Part shown: piece after piece, positions 58,347 through 64,000 of the stretch
Layout of the letters: each line of letters starts with the position of its first letter
How positions within the stretch are numbered: position 1 is the first letter of the stretch
NCBI RefSeq assembly: GCF_037154085.1
Contig: NZ_JBANRM010000002.1
Coordinates: forward strand, 1-64,000
Direction of reading: 5' to 3'
DNA from: Andeanibacterium fulvum
Lineage (GTDB): Bacteria > Pseudomonadota > Alphaproteobacteria > Sphingomonadales > Sphingomonadaceae
DNA: 64,000 nt
Position numbers and translations under genes: made by a program
Notes under the pieces: generated by a model
Seen by the model: only the letters and a program-made list of their open reading frames with translations
The model's database searches: none
Told to the model about the DNA's origin: nothing

Positions 58347-59786
58347 CTATTCACTCAATCTGATACGAACATCCGGCGTCGCCTGCCTGAAGGCAGCTGC
58401 CAGTTCGGTCTTGGTCTTCGCTTTGATCAACGCGTCGTAAGCTGCTTTCTGGCGCGCGTTCCTATTCGCGGGAGGTGGGAATGCCGCATCGGCCAACTTC
58501 TTCAGTTTGTCCGCCGCGAGATCGCTCTCGCCCGGCCCGTTCTTCACCTTGTTCCAGAGCTGTTCGAACGACGCCTCCCTTACGGCCGTAACTTCCGACC
58601 GCGCGGCGGAATATTTCTCCGCATTGAGCAGCAGCTTCTGAGTGGCGGCATCGACATCCGCCTGCAGATAGGAAATGCACTGCTCGATCAACGGGCTGGA
58701 CTGGCCCGACGAGAGGCGCGGAGGCGGGTCGCGCAGTACGCTCAAGCAGAAGAGCAATGTTTCCGAATTATCGTCGAAGTTCATCGCCACGATGTCCTTC
58801 ACGACCGTACTGACATCGCCGACGCTGCCCGGACTGGCGCGATTCAAACCGCCCTGTGCGATGGCATCGGCGACCGTTGAGACCGAGACTCCGCCGGTAT
58901 CGATCGCCTTCTTCACTGTCTCGAAATTGGAGCGCGCCGCCTCGGCATCCTTGCTTGCCTTCGACTTGGCGGACTTGAGTTCATCGCATTTGGGAGCCTC
59001 TTCCTTCTGCTCGTCCGTGAGATCCGTGCCGGCCTCGGTTGCCTCGGCAATCGCGGTGCAGGATTTGCCCTCGCCGAATTTCTCGTCATAGGCGGACTTG
59101 GCCTTTTCCTCCGCTTCTTCAGCTTCTTCCTTGGCCTTGGCCAACCGGTCGAATACCGCGATCGCATCTCCGCCAAGGCCCCCCGATGCCGAACCGCCAG
59201 TCTTGAGCACAACCGGGCTGGGCGTGACGGCCCCCGTCAACTGCTCGATCGCCAGGATCGACACCATCAGCCGCTGATCGCGAATGGCCTGAACCGACAA
59301 TTCCGTCGCGCCGATTCCATCGTTCAGATAACGCTCGCAGGTGCGGTACATCAGCTCGCGCAGCATGTTCATCGTCTGGGTGCGCGGAATGCTCGAACCT
59401 GTCTCGTTCGAGGTGGCGGCGGCCTGCATGGCGGCCTGAACCGCCTTCGGATCGGACGCTTCCTGCCCGAACGAACCGGAAGCCGAGAAGGACTGCGCCA
59501 GCACGGAAAACACATCGGGGCTCGGCTCGGCACAGAAGCGGCGGAACTCGCTGGTCAGTTCCTCCTGCCTGACCGTGCCGTCGGCAGCTTCCGACCTGAT
59601 TATCGTCGTCTTCTTTTCGCCCTGCGTCGTCAGAATAGCGCGCTGCTTGGCGTCGATCGCGATGACCTGATCGACTTCGTTGCTCAGTTCCTTCTTGCGG
59701 AAAGCAACTTTATTGTTTGCCACGCAACCGGAGAGCAATATCCCGCCCAACAGCAGAGCGCACGAGAAATTCCTGATTTTGTTCAT
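58347..59786 (-). CDS. Large coiled-coil lipoprotein of unknown function
   Basis: 479 residues; MNKIRNFSCALLLGGILLSGC gives a lipobox LLSGC. Helical throughout; residues ~205-295 (LAKAKEEAEEAEEKAKSAYDEK...KSKASKDAEAARSNFETVKKAI) form a long charged coiled coil, followed by a helical tail with ATQKLLLNAEKYSAARSEV. Several Cys pairs. GC and base composition are lower than neighbours. Start chosen after GGGGG; a 26-bp palindrome (59798-59823) lies just upstream. Probably an outer-membrane or periplasmic scaffold protein. Confidence 0.65.
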   Translation of the reverse strand: MNKIRNFSCALLLGGILLSGCVANNKVAFRKKELSNEVDQVIAIDAKQRAILTTQGEKKTTIIRSEAADGTVRQEELTSEFRRFCAEPSPDVFSVLAQSFSASGSFGQEASDPKAVQAAMQAAATSNETGSSIPRTQTMNMLRELMYRTCERYLNDGIGATELSVQAIRDQRLMVSILAIEQLTGAVTPSPVVLKTGGSASGGLGGDAIAVFDRLAKAKEEAEEAEEKAKSAYDEKFGEGKSCTAIAEATEAGTDLTDEQKEEAPKCDELKSAKSKASKDAEAARSNFETVKKAIDTGGVSVSTVADAIAQGGLNRASPGSVGDVSTVVKDIVAMNFDDNSETLLFCLSVLRDPPPRLSSGQSSPLIEQCISYLQADVDAATQKLLLNAEKYSAARSEVTAVREASFEQLWNKVKNGPGESDLAADKLKKLADAAFPPPANRNARQKAAYDALIKAKTKTELAAAFRQATPDVRIRLSE

Positions 59787-59797
59787 GAATTGCCCCC

Positions 59798-59823
59798 AAT
59801 TGAAACGACTCGTCATTTCAATT
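59798..59823. promoter_or_regulatory. 26-bp near-perfect palindrome before the lipoprotein gene
   Basis: Outer arms AATTGAAA / TTTCAATT continue inward with GAC/GTC pairing and a single mismatch. Ends 11 bases before the start codon at 59786 on the minus strand. Reads as a repressor operator or a leader hairpin hiding the ribosome-binding site. Confidence 0.55.
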
Positions 59824-59878
59824 CATGGACAATCTATTCCAAAATTACATTCAGGCAATTAAGTATTCTATACAAATT

Positions 59879-61465
59879 CTATCGCATCAACCCGCCAATG
59901 AGATTGCGCACGAAGCGGCCCGCCAAGGGCCCGGCAAGATCGGTGGCGATCGAGCCGGCGGCGGCAGTCACACCTGTCTTCATCGGGTCGGCGCGCGATT
60001 TGCGGCCGGAAATGGTCGCGGCGGCGATGCTGGCGGCGGAGCCTGCCACGGCGCCGGTCGCCCGCTTGGTGGCCTTGCCGAAGATCGCGCCCCAGATGGA
60101 CGTGCTGGTGCGTTCGCGCCGGCTCACTTCCTCCTCACCCTTTTCCGCCACTTCCTGCGCGGTGGCGGCGGCGTCTGCAGCCTTCTGCGCCAGCACTTCC
60201 TCCGCGCTCTCGCGGTCGATGCGTTGATCGTATTTCCCGTCCACCGGACTGATCGAGCGGATGATCGCACGTTCCTTTTCCGTCACCGGCCCCAGGCGGG
60301 AGCGGGGCGGCTTCACCAGCGTGCGCTGCACCACCGAAGGCGCGCCGTCTTCCATCAGGGTGGACACCAGCGCTTCGCCCACTTTCAACTCGGTGATCGC
60401 CTGCGCCACGTCGAGATCGGGATTGATGCGGAAGGTTTCGGCCGCCGCCTTGATCGCCTTCTGATCGCGCGGCGTGAAGGCGCGCAGGGCGTGCTGCACG
60501 CGGTTGCCCAGCTGGCCAGCCACTTCCTCGGGAATGTCGATCGGGTTCTGTGTGACGAAATAGACGCCCACGCCCTTGGAGCGGATCAGGCGCACTACCT
60601 GTTCGATCTTGTCCTGCAGGGCCTTGGGCGCATCGTCGAACAGCAAGTGCGCCTCGTCGAAGAAGAACACCAGCTTCGGCTTTTCCGGATCGCCCACTTC
60701 GGGCAGCGTCTCGAACAGTTCGGCCAGCAGCCACAGCAGGAAAGTGGCGTAGAGCTTGGGGCTGCGCATCAATTTGTCGGCCGCCAGCACGTTGATGTAG
60801 CCGCGCCCCTGATCGTCCACTTTCAGGAAGTCGTTTATCTCCAGCGCCGGTTCGCCGAAGAACTGCGCCCCGCCCTGGCTGTCCAGCGTCAGCAAGGCGC
60901 GCTGGATCGTGCCGACGCTGGGCTTGGTGATATTGCCGTATTTCGCGGAAAGCTCCCCGGCATTTTCCGCCGCATGGGCCAGCATCGCCTGCAGATCCTC
61001 GAGGTCCAGCAGCAGCAGGCCCTGTTCGTCGGCATAACGGAAGACGATGTTGAGCACGCCTTCCTGCGTTTCGTTGAGGTCCATCAGGCGGGAGAGCAGC
61101 AGCGGGCCCATCTCGCTGATCGTGGTGCGGATCGGGTGGCCCTGTTCGCCGTAAAGGTCCCAGAACACCGCCGGATTATCGGAATAGGCATAATCCTCCA
61201 TGCCCAGTTCCTTTGCCCGCGCCTCAAGGATCGCGGCATTCTTGAAGGTGGGGGAACCGGCCATGGAAATACCCGCAAGGTCCCCCTTCACATCGGCAAC
61301 GAATACCGGGACGCCCTCGGCCGAAAAGCTCTCGGCCAGGCCCTGCAGGGTCACGGTCTTGCCGGTGCCGGTCGCGCCCGCGATCAGCCCGTGGCGGTTC
61401 GCCCGCGAAAGAGTGAGGACCTGCCTTTCACCATTGGCGCCGAGGCCGATGAAAATGTCACCCAT
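59879..61465 (-). CDS. HerA-like ATPase (DUF853 family)
   Basis: 528 residues from MGDIFIGLGANGERQVLTLSRANRHG, with GGGAG upstream; the longer frame is rejected. Walker A GLIAGATGTGKTVTLQGLAE, Walker B KLVFFFDEAHLLFDDAPKAL, sensor VYFVTQNPIDIPEEV and arginine-finger region RTLVKPPRSRLGPVTEKE define the YjgR/HerA-type DUF853 ATPase. A C-terminal Ala-rich stretch (~420-528) with SAEEVLAQKAADAAATAQEVAEKG is less conserved. Substrate unknown; a DNA or protein translocase is expected. Confidence 0.9.
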   Translation of the reverse strand: MGDIFIGLGANGERQVLTLSRANRHGLIAGATGTGKTVTLQGLAESFSAEGVPVFVADVKGDLAGISMAGSPTFKNAAILEARAKELGMEDYAYSDNPAVFWDLYGEQGHPIRTTISEMGPLLLSRLMDLNETQEGVLNIVFRYADEQGLLLLDLEDLQAMLAHAAENAGELSAKYGNITKPSVGTIQRALLTLDSQGGAQFFGEPALEINDFLKVDDQGRGYINVLAADKLMRSPKLYATFLLWLLAELFETLPEVGDPEKPKLVFFFDEAHLLFDDAPKALQDKIEQVVRLIRSKGVGVYFVTQNPIDIPEEVAGQLGNRVQHALRAFTPRDQKAIKAAAETFRINPDLDVAQAITELKVGEALVSTLMEDGAPSVVQRTLVKPPRSRLGPVTEKERAIIRSISPVDGKYDQRIDRESAEEVLAQKAADAAATAQEVAEKGEEEVSRRERTSTSIWGAIFGKATKRATGAVAGSAASIAAATISGRKSRADPMKTGVTAAAGSIATDLAGPLAGRFVRNLIGGLMR

Positions 61466-61566
61466 GGGTATCCGGCTCCCTGAAATTGCTGCCGCATGGT
61501 GATGCTGATGCACTCACGCGCGGTCAAGCGCTCGACTTGCGCGGGAAACTTACTAAAGCCGGGCGC

Positions 61567-63378
61567 ATGGCCACGCGGCAACCCTTTGTTCTGTTCGATG
61601 ACGCGCGCGAGCATGGTGCGAGCGACGCGCAACTGTTCGAAAACCCGCGCGCGATCTTTGTCGCGCGCCGCCCGGAGGAAGTCACCGCCGTGCTCGAAGC
61701 GGCCGAGACGGCCCGGCGCGAGCAGGGCGGGACGCTGGCCGGATATTTAGCCTATGAGGCTGGCCTTGCGCTTGAGCCCCGGCTGATGCCGCTGGCAGAG
61801 GCCCGCACCGGTGGGGCGGGGCCGCTTGTCTGGCTGGCCCTGTTCGACGATCCGCAGATCATCCCCGCCGCCGACGTGCCGCGCTGGCTGGAAGACCATG
61901 CCGGGGAAGGCGCCCCTCCCTCGATCGGCCCGATGCAGCCGCAGATCTCGACCGGCGCCTATATCGAGCAGTTCAACCGGCTGCAGGAAGCGATTCAGGC
62001 CGGCGATATCTACCAGGCCAATTTCACCATGCAGCTTTCCGGATCGACCCGGGGCGATCCGCTGGCGCTCTATGCCGCGATTCGCCCTTCGGCCAATGCC
62101 GGCTATGGCGGGGTGATCTTCGACGGATCGCACTGGCTGCTGTCGTTCAGCCCGGAACTGTTCTTCAGCCTGAAAGGCGATGCGGCGCGCTGCAAGCCGA
62201 TGAAGGGCACTCGCCCGCGCGGCCGCGACGCGGCGGAAGACGCTGCCTTGGCCGAGGAACTGGCCGCTTCGGTCAAGGACCGGGCGGAAAACCTGATGAT
62301 CGTGGACCTGATGCGCAACGACGTCAGCCGGGTTGCAGTGGCGGGCACGGTGCGCGTGGAAAAGCCGTTCCTCGTGGAAACCTATCCCACCGTCCACACC
62401 ATGACCACCACGGTCTGCGCGCAATTGCAGCCCGGACTGGGCGCGATGGACATGATCCGCGCCCTGTTCCCCTGCGGATCGATCACCGGCGCGCCGAAGA
62501 TCCGCGCGATGGAACTGATCGACGAGACCGAGCGCGACGTGCGCGGCCCCTATTGCGGCGCCATCGGCCGGATCGCCGCCAATGGCGACGCCGCCTTCAA
62601 CGTGGCCATCCGCACGATCCGCCTGACGCCGGAAGAAAACGGCTGCGGCACGGCGGTAATGGGCGTGGGCGGCGCCATCGTGGCCGACAGCACCGCCATG
62701 TCCGAATGGCGCGAATGCCTGGTGAAGGCCGATTTCGTGCGGCAGGCCGCCGCCGGGTTCGACCTGATCGAGACGATGGGCTTCGATCCCGAAAAGGGCA
62801 TCCCGCTGCTGGAACTCCATCTCGAACGGTTGAAGGCCAGCGCCGCCGAACTGGGCTTCGCCTTCGATCGCCATGCGACGCGCAACCAGATTCAGGCCTT
62901 GTGCTTCGAACTGGAAGAACCCGCCAAGCTGCGCCTGCTGCTGGCGCGCAGCGGGGCGACCACGCTGGAAACCGGGCCAGTGCCCGCCCCGCCCGCCGGG
63001 CCGATGCGCTGCGCGCTGGTGCCGCTGCCGGTCGTCACCGGGGACTGGCGCCTGCGCCATAAATCCACCGACCGCGCCTTTTACGAAATGGCCTTCGATC
63101 TGGCGAAGCAAGCGGGCGCGAACGAAGCACTGCTGCTGCGCGACGACGGGCTGATTACCGAAGGCAGCTTCACCAATATCTTTGTCGAACGGGATGGTAT
63201 GCTGCTTACCCCGCCGCTCCGGCTCGGCCTGCTGCCCGGCGTGCTGCGCCGTTCGCTGATCGATGCAGGCAAGGCGGTGGAGGCGGAGCTTACCGTGGCC
63301 GATCTTGCGGAGGGTTTCCTGCTGGGCAACGCCACGCGCGGATTGATGGCCGCACAACTTATGGAGAATGGCCAATGA
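61567..63378 (+). CDS. pabB: Fused aminodeoxychorismate synthase component I and lyase
   Basis: 603 residues from MATRQPFVLFDDAREHG. Residues ~1-375 are PabB: TGAYIEQFNRLQEAIQAGDIYQANFTMQ, FSPELFF, PMKGTRPRG, DLMRNDVSRVA, TTTVCAQL and the ligand block FPCGSITGAPKIRAMELI. Residues ~395-603 form a class IV PLP aminotransferase fold (PabC): METMGFDPEKGIPLLELHLERLKAS, LLLRDDGLITEGSFTNIFVE and LLPGVLRRSL. Together they turn chorismate into p-aminobenzoate for folate, with PabA supplying ammonia. The next gene overlaps its stop by 4 bases. Confidence 0.93.
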   Translation: MATRQPFVLFDDAREHGASDAQLFENPRAIFVARRPEEVTAVLEAAETARREQGGTLAGYLAYEAGLALEPRLMPLAEARTGGAGPLVWLALFDDPQIIPAADVPRWLEDHAGEGAPPSIGPMQPQISTGAYIEQFNRLQEAIQAGDIYQANFTMQLSGSTRGDPLALYAAIRPSANAGYGGVIFDGSHWLLSFSPELFFSLKGDAARCKPMKGTRPRGRDAAEDAALAEELAASVKDRAENLMIVDLMRNDVSRVAVAGTVRVEKPFLVETYPTVHTMTTTVCAQLQPGLGAMDMIRALFPCGSITGAPKIRAMELIDETERDVRGPYCGAIGRIAANGDAAFNVAIRTIRLTPEENGCGTAVMGVGGAIVADSTAMSEWRECLVKADFVRQAAAGFDLIETMGFDPEKGIPLLELHLERLKASAAELGFAFDRHATRNQIQALCFELEEPAKLRLLLARSGATTLETGPVPAPPAGPMRCALVPLPVVTGDWRLRHKSTDRAFYEMAFDLAKQAGANEALLLRDDGLITEGSFTNIFVERDGMLLTPPLRLGLLPGVLRRSLIDAGKAVEAELTVADLAEGFLLGNATRGLMAAQLMENGQ

Positions 63379-64000
63379 GCTCGCCGCACCTTTCGCAGGC
63401 GCTCTCCCGCATCGAACCATCGCGCACCACGGCGATGACCGACCGCGCGACCGAACTGCGCGAACAGGGCCGGGATATCATCTCCCTTTCCGTAGGCGAG
63501 CCCGATTTCGCCACTCCCGCCCATGTGATCGCGGCGGCCAAGGCGGCGCTGGATGCGGGGCAGACGAAATATACTCCCGTCACCGGCACGATGCGACTGA
63601 AGGAAGCCGCCGCGCTGCATTTCAAGCGCGATCTGGGGATCGAGGCCGATCCGAAACAGGTGATCGTCAGCGCAGGCGGCAAGCAGGCGATCTTTCATGC
63701 GCTGCTCGCCACGCTCAGCCCCGGCGAGGAAGTGATCGTGCCCGCGCCCTGGTGGGTCAGCTATCCGCAGATCATCCGCTTTGCCGGTGGCCGCGTGGTG
63801 CCGCTGATCACCCGTGCGAAAGACAATTTCCGCTTCAGCCCCGCCGATGTGGAGGCGCTGATCACGCCGCAGACGCAGTGGCTGATGCTCAACAGCCCCG
63901 GCAATCCCACGGGCGCGGTCTATCCCGCGGAAATGCTGCTGGGCATCGGCGAAGTGCTGCGCCGCCATCCGCGCGTGCTGGTGCTGTCCGACGATATCTA
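63375..64000 (+). CDS. Aspartate/aromatic aminotransferase family I, partial
   Basis: Starts with ATG at 63375 overlapping the pabB stop (ATGA) and runs off the window; 208 codons seen. MSSPHLSQALSRIEPSRTTAMTDRA, IISLSVGEPDFATP, KYTPVTGTMRLKEAAAL, QVIVSAGGKQAIFHALLATLSPGEEV, PAPWWVSYPQII and NSPGNPTGAVY are the fold-type I blocks of bacterial AspC/AAT-Ib enzymes, up to the VLSDDIY strand. The PLP Lys lies beyond the window. Transaminates aspartate or aromatic amino acids. Confidence 0.93.
   Translation, partial: MSSPHLSQALSRIEPSRTTAMTDRATELREQGRDIISLSVGEPDFATPAHVIAAAKAALDAGQTKYTPVTGTMRLKEAAALHFKRDLGIEADPKQVIVSAGGKQAIFHALLATLSPGEEVIVPAPWWVSYPQIIRFAGGRVVPLITRAKDNFRFSPADVEALITPQTQWLMLNSPGNPTGAVYPAEMLLGIGEVLRRHPRVLVLSDDI

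Overview
The window reads as a chromosome segment of a GC-rich alphaproteobacterium, most likely a sphingomonad (Novosphingobium/Sphingobium/Erythrobacter relatives). The evidence is two UrcA-family genes, a split nrdA/nrdB pair, a GuaA-GyrB-GlnD-FtsK housekeeping set with alphaproteobacterial signatures, several small sphingomonad-type secreted proteins, and many GTCATCCCGG-type and TTCGACAGGCTCA-type intergenic palindromes. No rRNA, tRNA, CRISPR array, prophage or insertion sequence was recognised. The species call is inference.

Layout. 1-1.3 kb: dispersed repeats, structured DNA and a lower-GC hypothetical gene. 1.3-6.4 kb: ribonucleotide reductase nrdB and nrdA, separated by small membrane proteins. 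6.9-10.7 kb: small conserved genes, nadB and an ABC ATPase. 10.8-16 kb: tldD, secreted proteins and an alkaline phosphatase. 16-18.7 kb: the guaA operon. 18.8-20.5 kb: four tiny transcription units (two 27-codon ORFs alternating with two urcA genes), each with the same composite upstream element and its own terminator-like hairpin. 20.6-25 kb: gyrB and a 5'-nucleotidase lipoprotein. 25.9-29 kb: three tandem paralogous secreted esterases. 29.2-31.6 kb: the lgt / MidA-like / VOC operon. 31.8-37.5 kb: an acyl-CoA ligase overlapping glnD, then yggS back to back with a thiE-like gene. 37.7-40 kb: ftsK. 40-43.4 kb: a repeat-rich stretch with a GIY-YIG gene, an apparent leftward promoter, and an XRE regulator plus SulP transporter. 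43.4-55.3 kb: hydrolases, a membrane diguanylate cyclase, peptidases, a cupin, and an EF-hand protein followed by a two-component system. 55.3-64 kb: an M1 aminopeptidase, an accessory lipoprotein with a 64-residue partner, a HerA-like ATPase, a PabB-PabC fusion and the start of an aspartate aminotransferase.

The most striking unexplained structure is the urcA region. A composite element (TTGC-N7-GCAA, then 11 bp, then TTTYGCAYTTGCA, then an A[C/G]CAT box) occurs four times. The spacing between its first two boxes is the same in every copy, and each copy lies about 100-117 bp before a start codon. This looks like a small regulon under one regulator. Other points of note are a palindromic CTATAG exactly 7 bp from both start codons of the divergent yggS/thiE-like pair, which predicts a bidirectional promoter for two leaderless mRNAs; the same TATA-N6-ATG leaderless geometry at gyrB and tldD; two GIY-YIG genes each bracketed by palindromic repeats; and duplicate outward promoters at the left edge and at 40.9 kb. 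All positions and motifs were read by eye. No database or folding program was run, so family names rest on recognised motifs.
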